Below, piece by piece: positions 7,086 to 15,977 of a stretch of 64,000 bases of DNA. The notes under the pieces were generated by a model. The model searched no databases, had not been told where the DNA came from, and worked only from the letters and a program-made list of their open reading frames with translations. Numbering within the stretch: position 1 is the stretch's first letter; every line of letters begins with the position of its first letter. The stretch is from an uncultured Vampirovibrio sp. (GTDB lineage: Bacteria; Cyanobacteriota; Vampirovibrionia; Gastranaerophilales; Gastranaerophilaceae), in the NCBI GenBank assembly GCA_910584405.1, contig CAJUAL010000006.1, positions 62,001 through 126,000 of the forward strand, read 5' to 3'. A program made the translations under genes and the position numbers.

Positions 7086-8315
7086 CTATTCATATCTGAG
7101 TGCGTCAATCGGGTTTAAAAGAGATGCTTTATATGCAGGGTAATATCCGAACCCTATTCCGATTGCGGCAGAAAATCCTAACGATAGAAGGATTGAAGAT
7201 GTTGTTATTGCGACGTTCATCCCGCCAAATTTTTGCATAAGTAATGCTCCGCCAATACCTATTGCAACGCCTATTAAGCCTCCTGATATAGACAGTAAAA
7301 ATGATTCAATCAAAAACTGTATACGAATATCAGATGCTTTAGCACCTATTGCCATACGGATTCCGATTTCTTTTGTTCTTTCGGTAACAGATACAAGCAT
7401 AATATTCATAATACCTATTCCGCCGACAATTAGTGAAACCCCTGCAATTGCACCTAACAAAAGCGACATTGTTTTGGTGGTTGATTTGATTGTTTCTTGC
7501 ATTTCTGCTAAGTTTCTTATTTCAAAGTCGTTATCTTGAGTTTTACCTATATTATGGCGTTGTTTTAAGAGTTCTGTAATATCTTCTTGCGCGATGTTTA
7601 TAACTTCATCATTCTGAGCTTTTACGGCAATCATATTGACTGTTCCCGGGAAATCTGTTCCAAAAACTTTTCTTTGTGCGGTTGTAATCGGGATAAATAC
7701 CATATCATCCTGATCTTGACCCATTCCGCTGGAACCTTTTGTTTTTAATAATCCTACAATTTTAAACGGAATATTTCCTATGCGGATTGTTTTTCCTATC
7801 GGGTCAACATCTCCGAATAGTTCGGTTGATACGGTTTGACCTATTATTGCAACTTTGGTGCTGTTTTTATTGTCTTCGGGGAGAAATCCTCTGCCTGATT
7901 CTATTTCGTAATTTCTTATCATAAAATAAGGCATTGTGGTTCCGCCGACTGTTGTTGACCAGTTTTGGTTTCCGTAAGTCAATTGTTTGCCTTCTGAAGA
8001 GTAAGGTGCAATTGCAAGGATTCCTCGGCATTTTGATTCGATTGCAGCTGCGTCTTTTAAGGTTAATGTCGGACGGGTGCCTGAACCCATTCTAACACCG
8101 CCTGATTTAGCTGAGGCTGAACGTATCATAAGAAGATTACTGCCCATTGATTCCATATCTTTTGCAATCTTTTTGCTTGCTCCCGAACCTACTGCAAGCA
8201 TTATGATTACCGCGCTTACTCCGATTATTATTCCTAAACTTGTCAGGATTGAGCGCATTTTATTTATTCTTAATGATACTGTTGCCATTTTTATTATTGA
8301 TTTTAAATCAAGCAT
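7086..8315 (-). CDS. MacB-type ABC transporter permease
   Basis: The membrane subunit of a MacAB-TolC-like tripartite exporter (409 residues). It has an N-terminal TM helix (SILTSLGIIIGVSAVIIMLAVG), a periplasmic MacB_PCD-type domain, then the FtsX-type bundle with ATP-coupling segments RTKEIGIRMAIGAKASDIRIQFLIES. In E. coli MacB the ATPase is fused; here it is a separate gene upstream at 8443. It is the last gene of an operon running from the TolC-like gene. Substrates of the family include macrolides, peptides and toxins; none can be assigned here. Confidence 0.88.
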   Translation of the reverse strand: MLDLKSIIKMATVSLRINKMRSILTSLGIIIGVSAVIIMLAVGSGASKKIAKDMESMGSNLLMIRSASAKSGGVRMGSGTRPTLTLKDAAAIESKCRGILAIAPYSSEGKQLTYGNQNWSTTVGGTTMPYFMIRNYEIESGRGFLPEDNKNSTKVAIIGQTVSTELFGDVDPIGKTIRIGNIPFKIVGLLKTKGSSGMGQDQDDMVFIPITTAQRKVFGTDFPGTVNMIAVKAQNDEVINIAQEDITELLKQRHNIGKTQDNDFEIRNLAEMQETIKSTTKTMSLLLGAIAGVSLIVGGIGIMNIMLVSVTERTKEIGIRMAIGAKASDIRIQFLIESFLLSISGGLIGVAIGIGGALLMQKFGGMNVAITTSSILLSLGFSAAIGIGFGYYPAYKASLLNPIDALRYE

Positions 8316-8361
8316 TTGTTTTTCCTTTTATTTATGTTACCTTGAGCGGGTATAAAATTTT

Positions 8362-8441
8362 TGTTACCCTGAACTTGATTTAGGGTCTATCAATGCTAAT
8401 TCAATTAATATTGATAGATTCCGGGTCAAGCCCGGAATGAC
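8362..8441. repeat. composite palindromic intergenic repeat, intact copy
   Basis: Three consecutive hairpins lie between the ABC ATPase and permease genes: CCCTGAA...TTTAGGG (8367-8385), TCTATCAAT...ATTGATAGA (8386-8418) and ATTCCGGG, TCAAG, CCCGGAAT (8418-8438). A related copy, interrupted by another repeat, is at 56738-56866. As RNA inside an operon it could affect the stoichiometry of the two transporter genes. Confidence 0.7.
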
Positions 8442-8442
8442 A

Positions 8443-9159
8443 TTATGTTTCTCTGTTGCGGTGAGAAAGCCATTTGTCTTTTGGTTCATCTAAAACGATA
8501 TTGCCATCTTTGAATTTTAATACTCGTTTTGTATATTCTGCAATATCGGGTTCGTGGGTTACAAGTACAATTGTTTTACCCATTTCTTCGTTTAGGCGTA
8601 CGAAAAACTCCATAACTTCAATACTTGTTCTTGTATCCAAATTACCTGTAGGCTCATCGGCTAAAATCAATGGAGCATCATTTACTATTGCACGTGCAAT
8701 AGCAACACGCTGCTGCTGACCGCCTGACATTTGATTTGGCATATGGTCTTCTCTGTTTTTCAGGCCGACGATATTTAATGCCCATTTAGCCCGTTCAATC
8801 CGTTCTTCTTCGGGGATTCCTTTATAAATCATTGGAAGACATACATTATCAAGCGCTGATGTCCTTGATATCAGGTTAAAACCTTGGAATATAAATCCGA
8901 TTTTTTCGCATCTGACCATTGCAAGCCTGTTATTATCAAGGTTAAGCATATCCTCTCCGTCAAGATAATAACTGCCTGACGTCGGTTTATCAAGTGTTCC
9001 GAGCATATTCATACAGGTTGATTTGCCTGAGCCTGAAGTTCCCATTATGGCAACAAATTCACCTTTTTTTATGCCAAAAGATACATCGTTTAACGCGTTA
9101 AACGAATCTTCGCCTGTTTGGTATGTTTTTATTGCATGTTTTACTTCAATTAAATCCAT
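8443..9159 (-). CDS. MacB/LolD-type ABC transporter ATPase
   Basis: The ATP-hydrolysing subunit (238 residues) for the permease encoded downstream. It has Walker A GTSGSGKST, Q-loop IFQGFNLI, ABC signature MSGGQQQRVAIARAI, Walker B ILADEPTGNLD and H-loop VTHEPDI. The signature and the neighbouring MacA-like and TolC-like genes place it in the MacB/LolD subfamily. The gap to the permease gene contains a palindromic repeat of about 80 bp. Confidence 0.92.
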   Translation of the reverse strand: MDLIEVKHAIKTYQTGEDSFNALNDVSFGIKKGEFVAIMGTSGSGKSTCMNMLGTLDKPTSGSYYLDGEDMLNLDNNRLAMVRCEKIGFIFQGFNLISRTSALDNVCLPMIYKGIPEEERIERAKWALNIVGLKNREDHMPNQMSGGQQQRVAIARAIVNDAPLILADEPTGNLDTRTSIEVMEFFVRLNEEMGKTIVLVTHEPDIAEYTKRVLKFKDGNIVLDEPKDKWLSHRNRET

Positions 9160-9161
9160 AG

Positions 9162-10223
9162 TTATAATCCTGTATTTTCGTTTAGCTTAAAGTGGTCAAT
9201 TATTTCATGAATGGAATTTAATTCATCATAAAATTCTTCTATTGATTTATTTGAGCCTAAAGGTTGAAAAATACTGCCAAGTTCAAATAAATCTTTTTTT
9301 GTTGGTATTGCAAACATTATATTATCATCAAAAAATGAACATTTAATACCCTTTGTTCCAAAAGATGTTTCTAAAGATTTTAACCTGTCCATAAATGTTG
9401 TAGTTAAAAGATAACGAGCTTCAACTTGGTCTTTTGTGTATACATTAAATCGTTTATCAAAAGAAACATCTTCAAGATTTACATCTTTCATTGCATTTTT
9501 TTCAACAAACAATGCTATTGAAATACCGGCAAGTATAATTATAGCTATAATTGGGAATTTTATATCAAGCAATATACATATTCCGCATAACATAATGCAA
9601 TAAAGTCCGATAAAGACTTTAGTGAAATTAGAATTTGGCGGATAGTTCCTTATATTATTATCACCTTTTGTTGTTACAAGTGTTTCTGCTAAGATTTTTT
9701 TGTTTGATTTGAAGGAAATAATTACACCTTTAAATACTGTAAATTTGAAATTTTTAACTTCTATAATGAGTTTTGTTTCGCTGATTGTATATTCTACATT
9801 TTTGTATTTTCCCATTATAACGTCATCGGTTTTTTCATATGTATATTTACAAAATAAGTTGCTATCTTTTAATAAATAATAAGGAAATCCCAGTCCTTCA
9901 TTTCCGGTAATCAAATTATAATTTCTCAGTATATTAGATTTACATTTTTCTTTTAGAAAATTTTTAAACTTTTTATCTTCAACAAAAAAATTACAGAAAA
10001 AATAAATTATACCTGCCAGCAAGATTATTGAAAACAATACGAAGATAAAAGGAGCTGGTCGCAGCATACTTATGGTTATTTTAAAAAAGACGCATAACCC
10101 AAGAATTGACGTAAGCTGAATGGAAAACCATCTTAAAAGATATTTTTTGCGTTCGTCTTCATATTCTGCAAGTTTTATTGTTAATTCATTAACAAATTCT
10201 CTTTTATTTTTTATATTTTCCAT
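9162..10223 (-). CDS. DUF3137-like membrane protein, copy 2 of a tandem pair
   Basis: A 353-residue protein. After an N-terminal amphipathic segment there are two TM hairpins (about residues 30-75 and 200-240) and a cytosolic C-terminal domain with EDVSFDKRFNVYTKDQVEARYLLTTTFMDRL and DNIMFAIPTKKDLFELGS, which recall DUF3137. It is about 3 nt from its neighbours and so tightly coupled. The C-terminal region is almost identical to the next gene, including a roughly 100-bp DNA stretch, which indicates duplication with gene conversion. Function is unknown; location suggests a role with the exporter. Confidence 0.7.
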   Translation of the reverse strand: MENIKNKREFVNELTIKLAEYEDERKKYLLRWFSIQLTSILGLCVFFKITISMLRPAPFIFVLFSIILLAGIIYFFCNFFVEDKKFKNFLKEKCKSNILRNYNLITGNEGLGFPYYLLKDSNLFCKYTYEKTDDVIMGKYKNVEYTISETKLIIEVKNFKFTVFKGVIISFKSNKKILAETLVTTKGDNNIRNYPPNSNFTKVFIGLYCIMLCGICILLDIKFPIIAIIILAGISIALFVEKNAMKDVNLEDVSFDKRFNVYTKDQVEARYLLTTTFMDRLKSLETSFGTKGIKCSFFDDNIMFAIPTKKDLFELGSIFQPLGSNKSIEEFYDELNSIHEIIDHFKLNENTGL

Positions 10224-10225
10224 AA

Positions 10226-11374
10226 TTATAATCCGGTGTTCTCGTTTAGCTTAAAGTGGTCAATCATTTGTTGAATTGATTCAAGCTCGTTGTAAAATTC
10301 TTCAATCTGTTTTTGTGATTTTAAAGAATGATATAGACTGCCAAGTTCGAATAAATCCTTTTTAGTCGGGATTGCAAACATTATATTATCATCAAAAAAT
10401 GAACATTTAATACCCTTTGTTCCAAAAGATGTTTCTAAAGATTTTAACCTGTCCATAAATGTTGGAGTTAAAAGATATCTTGCTTCAACCTGATTTTTTG
10501 AAGATACATTATATAACTTTTCAAAATCTGCATCTTCAAGCTTTATTTTTTGATACTTAATTTCTTCTGTTTCATATTTTTTCTTTTTTGCTAATATATA
10601 ATATAGGTGAATTGAATACGCGCAAACAAACAAAAATCCGAAAGATATCAACATAATTTTGCCGGTAGTATCTTTTGCCACTAAGATCGCGAACAACAAC
10701 ATTATGAGTATATAAATAACTATGAATACCAGAACTACAGTTTTTACATAAGAAGAAACTTTATCAATAAACTGTTTTAAATCAATATGTTTAGGGGTTA
10801 TAATAGTTTGAGCACCAATTTTTTTATTTGACGGAAATGAGATTATTACACCTTTAAATACGACATAAGTTTTTTCTTTGTCTTCACTCCGTTCTACTCT
10901 AATCAACTCCGTTTCGGTAAGCGTAAATTCAACTCCCTTATAACACCCCGTTATAACATCGTCTGTTTTTTGATGTGTAAATTCCGGAAACAGTTCACAA
11001 TCTTCTAACATAAATTTAGAGATTTTTCCCCGGCTGGATATTTTTAGGTTTAGCGCCTTTGTAACATTTTTATAATGGCATTTCTTTTTTAGAAATTTCT
11101 TAAAATTTTTATCTGCAACTTTAAACTCAGAGAAGATATTAAACATTATACCTGCAACAATTGCAATGATAATCCAAAATTCTTTGAGTTTAGCCAGCTC
11201 CTGTATTGAAGCATTTGTATACTTATATAGAAATATTAAAAATATAACAAGCAGAGATATTTTTAACAATTGTATAAGTATGAACTTAAATAATCTCTTT
11301 CTACGTTCGTTTTCATATTCTGAAAGTTTTATTGTAATTTTATTTACAAATTCTTTTTTATTTGTTGTTGTCAT
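10226..11374 (-). CDS. DUF3137-like membrane protein, copy 1 of a tandem pair
   Basis: A 382-residue paralogue of the preceding entry with the same layout: basic N-terminus (NKKEFVNKITIKLSEYENERRK), TM hairpin, soluble middle, second TM hairpin, and DUF3137-like C-terminus (EDADFEKLYNVSSKNQVEARYLLTPTFMDRL, then KDLFELGSLYHSL). The halves upstream of the C-terminal domain have diverged strongly, while the C-terminus is almost unchanged. It is cotranscribed between the MacA-like and MacB-like genes. Whether both copies are needed, for example as a heteromer, cannot be told. Confidence 0.7.
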   Translation of the reverse strand: MTTTNKKEFVNKITIKLSEYENERRKRLFKFILIQLLKISLLVIFLIFLYKYTNASIQELAKLKEFWIIIAIVAGIMFNIFSEFKVADKNFKKFLKKKCHYKNVTKALNLKISSRGKISKFMLEDCELFPEFTHQKTDDVITGCYKGVEFTLTETELIRVERSEDKEKTYVVFKGVIISFPSNKKIGAQTIITPKHIDLKQFIDKVSSYVKTVVLVFIVIYILIMLLFAILVAKDTTGKIMLISFGFLFVCAYSIHLYYILAKKKKYETEEIKYQKIKLEDADFEKLYNVSSKNQVEARYLLTPTFMDRLKSLETSFGTKGIKCSFFDDNIMFAIPTKKDLFELGSLYHSLKSQKQIEEFYNELESIQQMIDHFKLNENTGL

Positions 11375-11397
11375 ATTTATCCTTTTGTTTTTTTATC

Positions 11398-12594
11398 TTA
11401 TCTGAACATTCCAGGAGGTCCGCCTCGGCGGTTATTTGAAGGTTTATTGTTTTGTTTTCTTCTGCCTGATGAGCCGATTATAACATCCTCTCCGACTTTT
11501 AGACTGTCAGATATTATTTCAACGTTTGAATCGTCACTTGAGCCTTGTTTGATATCAATTCTTGACGGTTTTCCTTTTGCTAAAATCCAGATACCTTGAT
11601 TTTTATATTTTTGTCCATTTGTTTCAGGAGAAAATTTTAGTGCAATACTTGGGGCACACAAAACATTTTCACTGCGTTTTGTTATTATTGAAACATTGGC
11701 GGTCATTCCGGGTTTTAGTTTTAAGTCTTCGTTGCTTACGCTGACAATTACTGTGTAAGTTACAACGTTTGATGTTGTTGTGGAATCAAGTCTTACCTGG
11801 GTAACTTTCCCGTAAAATGTGCTGTCAGGGTAGCCGTCAAGGGTGTATTCAACATCTTGACCTTCTTTAACTTGTCCGATATCGGCTTCGGAAACGTTAA
11901 CTTCAATTTGCATTTTTGTTAAGTCCTGAGCGATTTTGAACAGTTCAGGAGCTTGGAAGCTTGCAGCAACCGGCTGACCGACGTCAATATCACGGGAAAT
12001 TATTGTTCCGTCAACGGGTGCTATAATTTTTGTATAGCCAAGGTTTGTCATTGCAGTGTTGTAGCTTGCTCTGGCTTGCGCGATTGAGGCTCGTTGAGCA
12101 CCTATTGCGGCTTTTTGGGCAAGGTAATCACTTTCTGCCTGATCAAGTTCACTTCTTGCAATGAAGTTTTTTGCATAAAGGTTTTTATAACGATTGTAAG
12201 TCTTTTCTGCCATAACAAGTTGTGCGTTCAGTTTTGCAAGGTTTGCCTGTGCGTTGTTTATTTGTGCGGTGTTTTGGTCAACTGCCGCTTGAAAGTTTGC
12301 AGGGTCGATTTGGGCTAGTAATTGTCCTTTTTTAACTTCTGAGTTAAAGTCTACATAAATTTCTTTCATCAGACCTGAAACCGTTGAACCTACACTTACA
12401 ATGTTGACAGGATTAATTGTCCCCGATGCTTCTACAACATCTGTTATTGTACATTTTGTCAGCTTTTCGGTTTGGTAGGTAACTTTATTGGCATTTAAAT
12501 TTGCACAAAATCCTGCACCTAAAACAAGCGCTATTGAAATAGGAATTATTATACGTTTTTTTAAGTATTTTTGTTTAATAGTTTGTATATCCAT
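11398..12594 (-). CDS. MacA-type periplasmic adaptor (membrane fusion protein)
   Basis: Links the inner-membrane ABC transporter to the outer-membrane channel (398 residues). An N-terminal signal anchor (IIIPISIALVLGAGFCANL) is followed by a biotinyl-lipoyl half (VSGLMKEIYVDFNSEVKKGQLLAQID), a long alpha-hairpin rich in Ala/Gln/Asn (about residues 100-180), the second lipoyl half (APVDGTIISRDIDVGQPV) and beta-barrel domains. The C-terminal tail (KQNNKPSNNRRGGPPGMFR) is basic and low in complexity. It starts 1 nt after the TolC-like gene. Confidence 0.9.
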   Translation of the reverse strand: MDIQTIKQKYLKKRIIIPISIALVLGAGFCANLNANKVTYQTEKLTKCTITDVVEASGTINPVNIVSVGSTVSGLMKEIYVDFNSEVKKGQLLAQIDPANFQAAVDQNTAQINNAQANLAKLNAQLVMAEKTYNRYKNLYAKNFIARSELDQAESDYLAQKAAIGAQRASIAQARASYNTAMTNLGYTKIIAPVDGTIISRDIDVGQPVAASFQAPELFKIAQDLTKMQIEVNVSEADIGQVKEGQDVEYTLDGYPDSTFYGKVTQVRLDSTTTSNVVTYTVIVSVSNEDLKLKPGMTANVSIITKRSENVLCAPSIALKFSPETNGQKYKNQGIWILAKGKPSRIDIKQGSSDDSNVEIISDSLKVGEDVIIGSSGRRKQNNKPSNNRRGGPPGMFR

Positions 12595-12595
12595 A

Positions 12596-14056
12596 TTATT
12601 TTCCTTCCAGAGTTACCGTTACTTCTTGCGGAAGCGAGATAACACTTTCTAAATTGGCTCTTGCAACATTGTATTTATAAATAGTTTCAATATAAGAACA
12701 TTGAGCGTTGTTATAATTTACTTTAGCGTCCTGCAATTGAATGTAATCGCCTAAACCTACATAGTACCTGCCTTCTGCAAGTTCGTAGTTTTCGAGTGTC
12801 TGACGAACTTTTACTGCAAGAAGCGGAATTTGTTTTTCAAGTTCAATCATATTTATGTATGCGTTTTGAACTTCAAAATAGATATCCTGATTAAGTTGAT
12901 TTAGTGCGTTTTCTGCTATATCAACCTGAAATTTTGCAGCATCAACCTGTGATTTTTGCGCCATAATGTTAACAGATGATGACAAATTTAAACCTACATT
13001 AAAAGAATTTGTGTTGTTTGTGTCGCGGAATCCGTAACCTGCGTTGGCTGATAATGACGGGTAGTAGTTTCTTTTTGTGTATAAAAGATTTTCTTTAACT
13101 GCATCAACGGTTGAATTGTATGCCTTTAAGTCGGCACGGTTTTTGTATGCCATATTCATACATTCTTCAAAGGTGTATGGAAAATCTGTTAACTTGTAAT
13201 CAGTTAACACTTCAAGTTTTTCGACTGATGAAATAAGTTTGGCATCGTTTACGTTAATGGGTATATAATTTGCATCTTCTCCGGATGGTTTTGTAATATG
13301 AGCCAAATCAACCGGAGCAACGTTGTCTTCAATGTTAAAGTTTTCTGTACCAGAGATAGAGTATGTCGGGGCTTTTGTCAGGTACATTGCATTATTTAAG
13401 TTAACAAGCGAGTTTTTGTAGGCGTTTTCGGATTTTATAAGTTGAATTTTTGAGTCGCTTAATGTAACTTCTGCGTTAACAAGGTCGATTTTTGATTTTA
13501 TGCCTTCATCATAATACGCTTTTGTGCGCAGGTAGTTTCGTTCGTTAATATCAACATAAGCTTTATTAATCAGAACTGTTGCACGGGCGGCAAGAACTTC
13601 ATAGTATCTTTGTTTAACCGCAAAAGTTGTTTCTCTGACTGTGTTGTCAAAATAGTATTGATCAGCAATCAGGTAAAATTTTTGCATTTTAATTCTTGCG
13701 TTTGTTCTGCCAAAGTTCCATAAAAGCTGGTTTAAAGTTGTTTCAATTGAGTAAGCATTTGTTGAGGTGTTTCTTATTTTGGAATGAGAATCGTTAAGAT
13801 TATATCCTGTTCCGACACCAAGCGTCGGGAAAAATTCAGAACGGGCAATATTTACGTTTGCTTTGGATATTCCCCAGTTGTAGCGGGCGTTTTTTATTGC
13901 GGGGTTGTTATTTAGGGCAATAGAGATGCAATCTTTTAGTGACAGCACGGAACCCTGCTCAACTTTTATATCATCAATCGCGATTGCAGGAGTTACGGTT
14001 AAGCATAATAGTACAAATAAGTTTACTGCAGTGTGTTTTAAGTTTAAAATCCTCAT
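12596..14056 (-). CDS. TolC-like outer membrane efflux protein
   Basis: The outer-membrane exit duct of the tripartite exporter (486 residues). It has a Sec signal peptide (LFVLLCLTVTPAIA), then two internally similar halves with the typical LKDCISIALNNNPAIKNARYN and FEECMNMAYKNRADLKAYNS segments that begin each OEP repeat, and long helical stretches ending YVGLGDYIQLQDAKVNYNNAQ. It is the first gene of the minus-strand efflux operon. This is evidence for a Gram-negative envelope. Confidence 0.9.
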   Translation of the reverse strand: MRILNLKHTAVNLFVLLCLTVTPAIAIDDIKVEQGSVLSLKDCISIALNNNPAIKNARYNWGISKANVNIARSEFFPTLGVGTGYNLNDSHSKIRNTSTNAYSIETTLNQLLWNFGRTNARIKMQKFYLIADQYYFDNTVRETTFAVKQRYYEVLAARATVLINKAYVDINERNYLRTKAYYDEGIKSKIDLVNAEVTLSDSKIQLIKSENAYKNSLVNLNNAMYLTKAPTYSISGTENFNIEDNVAPVDLAHITKPSGEDANYIPINVNDAKLISSVEKLEVLTDYKLTDFPYTFEECMNMAYKNRADLKAYNSTVDAVKENLLYTKRNYYPSLSANAGYGFRDTNNTNSFNVGLNLSSSVNIMAQKSQVDAAKFQVDIAENALNQLNQDIYFEVQNAYINMIELEKQIPLLAVKVRQTLENYELAEGRYYVGLGDYIQLQDAKVNYNNAQCSYIETIYKYNVARANLESVISLPQEVTVTLEGK

Positions 14057-14113
14057 AACCTAAAAACGATTAAACTATTAATTTGTTCATTTGAAATCAT
14101 TCATCAGGGGTAA

Positions 14114-15205
14114 TTATAGGATTTCGTCTGCGCTTGCAAGAAATTCAAGTAAACTTACGACTTTAGTTTTGCCTCCTGTTGCAATTAATCCTTGTTTTAG
14201 TCCTAAAACACACGCAGGACAAGTTGTTATAACAAAATTGGCGTTTGCTTTTTTGATATTTTCTGCTTTTTTCTTGGAAAGTTTTAGTGAAAGTTCTCTG
14301 TTTTTGACGGCGAAACTTCCTGCAAATCCGCAGCAGGAGTCATAATCATCCATTTCTATATAGTTTACGTTTTCGCAATTTTCTAAAATCTTTGTTAAAA
14401 AGTAATCATTTTTAAGGTGGCAGGGTTTGTGAAAAGTTACGGTTATGTTTTTTTTGAATCGGAATTTTATTCCTTTTAGTGCGATTAAATTCCCCCAGTT
14501 CACGGATTTGTCATCAGGAACGGTTTTAATTTCCGGGAAATATTTTGAATACTCTGAAATTGTACTTTCACAGCTTGCGCAGTCTGTAATCAGGTAATCA
14601 AAATCACCTTTTAGCAGTTCAGAATTATATTTTGCAGCTTGTTTGAATCTTTCTAAGTTTCCTTCTGATAAAAATGGCAGTCCGCAGCATTCAAAATTCG
14701 GTTCAAGGATTTCTATCGGGTGTTTTTTAAAAATTTTGTTTAAATAATTATCCGTGCGCGGACAAATTTTGTTTACACAACCTTTGAAATATATGACTTT
14801 TACCCCGTTTTTTGTAGATTTTTCAGGTCTGAAAGGTTTTGAGATTATTTGTCCGAATTTTAAAAATGTTCCGAAAACATACTTACTCATAAGGAAGTTG
14901 ATGATTTTGCTCCAAAAAGTTGAGCGCATATATTCATATTTTGCGACGCTTAAAATTTGTGTTACATCAATTCCGCTCGGGCAAAATTTGTTACATTTTC
15001 CGCATTTTAGACACATATCAATGTATTTGTTTATGTTTTTTGAGAGTTTAAGTCTGCCGGTTGCGACCCCGTGAAGCATTATAAATTTGCCTTTGCTTAC
15101 GACACATTCATTTTGGGTAAGTTCAAATAACGGACAAGCTGACTGGCACAGTCCGCATTTTGAACATTTATTTAAGTCTGCTTCAAAATCTTTTAAACAC
15201 TTCAT
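14114..15205 (-). CDS. (Fe-S)-binding oxidoreductase subunit, GlcF/LutA-like
   Basis: A 363-residue electron-transfer protein. Two ferredoxin-type 4Fe-4S motifs are present (CSKCGLCQSACP and CLKCGKCNKFCP), followed by two CCG-type cysteine-rich domains (FECCGLPFL...CASC and DSCCGFAG...CPAC). This order matches the glycolate oxidase iron-sulfur subunit and related lactate or heterodisulfide-reductase-like proteins. No flavin-containing GlcD partner is nearby, so the substrate is uncertain. It may be cotranscribed with the downstream efflux operon or stand alone. Confidence 0.85.
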   Translation of the reverse strand: MKCLKDFEADLNKCSKCGLCQSACPLFELTQNECVVSKGKFIMLHGVATGRLKLSKNINKYIDMCLKCGKCNKFCPSGIDVTQILSVAKYEYMRSTFWSKIINFLMSKYVFGTFLKFGQIISKPFRPEKSTKNGVKVIYFKGCVNKICPRTDNYLNKIFKKHPIEILEPNFECCGLPFLSEGNLERFKQAAKYNSELLKGDFDYLITDCASCESTISEYSKYFPEIKTVPDDKSVNWGNLIALKGIKFRFKKNITVTFHKPCHLKNDYFLTKILENCENVNYIEMDDYDSCCGFAGSFAVKNRELSLKLSKKKAENIKKANANFVITTCPACVLGLKQGLIATGGKTKVVSLLEFLASADEIL

Positions 15206-15243
15206 AACAAGATATTAGCACAAACGAGTGGCAGAGTTGAGCC

Positions 15244-15392
15244 TGCGGAAAAATTAAAATTTTTCTCGCAAGCTCCCGGGGACGGTGTCAAGCCGGATTG
15301 TGTGCTATCCCGCACACGATCCGGCTTTCACACACCTTAGGTCGTATACGGGAAAACTTCAAAATTTGTCAATTTTGAGTTTTTCCGTATAC
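15244..15392. repeat. cluster of three intergenic hairpins
   Basis: Within a 287-bp gene-free region lie three consecutive inverted repeats: TGCGGAAAAATT with an imperfect partner ending CTCGCA (15244-15270); AAGCCGGATTGTGTG (15290-15304) with CACACGATCCGGCTT (15313-15327), one G-T wobble; and GTATACGG...AAAATT with AATTTT...CCGTATAC (15344-15392). No gene was seen. A non-coding RNA or an amplified repeat is possible. Confidence 0.55.
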
Positions 15393-15398
15393 TCTATA

Positions 15399-15420
15399 TT
15401 TGTTACAAAATTTTAATAAT
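15399..15420 (+). promoter_or_regulatory. shared upstream motif, copy 1
   Basis: TTTGT, T, ACAAAATTTTAATAAT lies 72 nt before the small gene at 15493. The same 22 bases with one mismatch occur at 59368-59389, 61 nt before another hypothetical gene, and a shorter match is at 39764-39780. It may be a common promoter or regulator site; its role is not known. Confidence 0.4.
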
Positions 15421-15492
15421 TGAGGACGGATTATTAAACTTTTTATTAAAAATAGCCGATAAAACTAATAACTGAAAATAAGAGGATTCAAC

Positions 15493-15777
15493 ATGGCAGA
15501 TAATTTTACATTTAACAGACCCTACAAACCCTTCGGAATGAATGTACAAGTTCCTGAACGTACGATTCAGCAGGCAGGACAGACTTTGGAAGAACTTGTG
15601 AAAGCTCCGACAGCGCCATTGTTTGAGTTTTTGGAAGAGAATGAAGGCGTCTTTAACGGGGACGTTGCGTTTGAGATAAATAAAACTGTTGCTCAAAACT
15701 TTACGATTGGTTCTGCAATGAGAATTGAAGATGAAAAAGTAAACGGACGCAACCCAAGCTTTGATATGCACTTTTAG
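15493..15777 (+). CDS. small hypothetical protein
   Basis: A 94-residue protein starting MADNFTFNRPYKPFGMNVQVPERTI, with AAGAGG upstream at a suitable distance. There is no signal peptide, TM segment or recognised motif. The composition is soluble and mildly acidic, with alternating hydrophobic residues near INKTVAQNFTIGSAMRIED. It is preceded by a motif shared with the gene at 59451 and by a hairpin cluster. Probably lineage-specific. Confidence 0.6.
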   Translation: MADNFTFNRPYKPFGMNVQVPERTIQQAGQTLEELVKAPTAPLFEFLEENEGVFNGDVAFEINKTVAQNFTIGSAMRIEDEKVNGRNPSFDMHF

Positions 15778-15977
15778 CCTGCCGAGGTCCTCGCCGGACG
15801 GGGTACTGAGTTACAAACTGTTTTGTGATTTGTAAGATAATGTGTATTTTTAAGTGTGAATGGTGGCGTTTTATGCGAGGCGGTAAATAGTTCGAAATTT
15901 TATTCCACTGTTGGCTATTGTAAAAAATTTTAATTTATTTTTTATAATATGTTATAGTTAAATGTGGAGGAAATTTT

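Noticed and set aside
15403-15771. Minus-strand 122-residue frame opposite the small gene at 15493
   Set aside because: Its composition is Phe/Cys/His-rich as in reverse reads of AT-rich genes, it lacks an RBS and covers a plus-strand gene with a good RBS.
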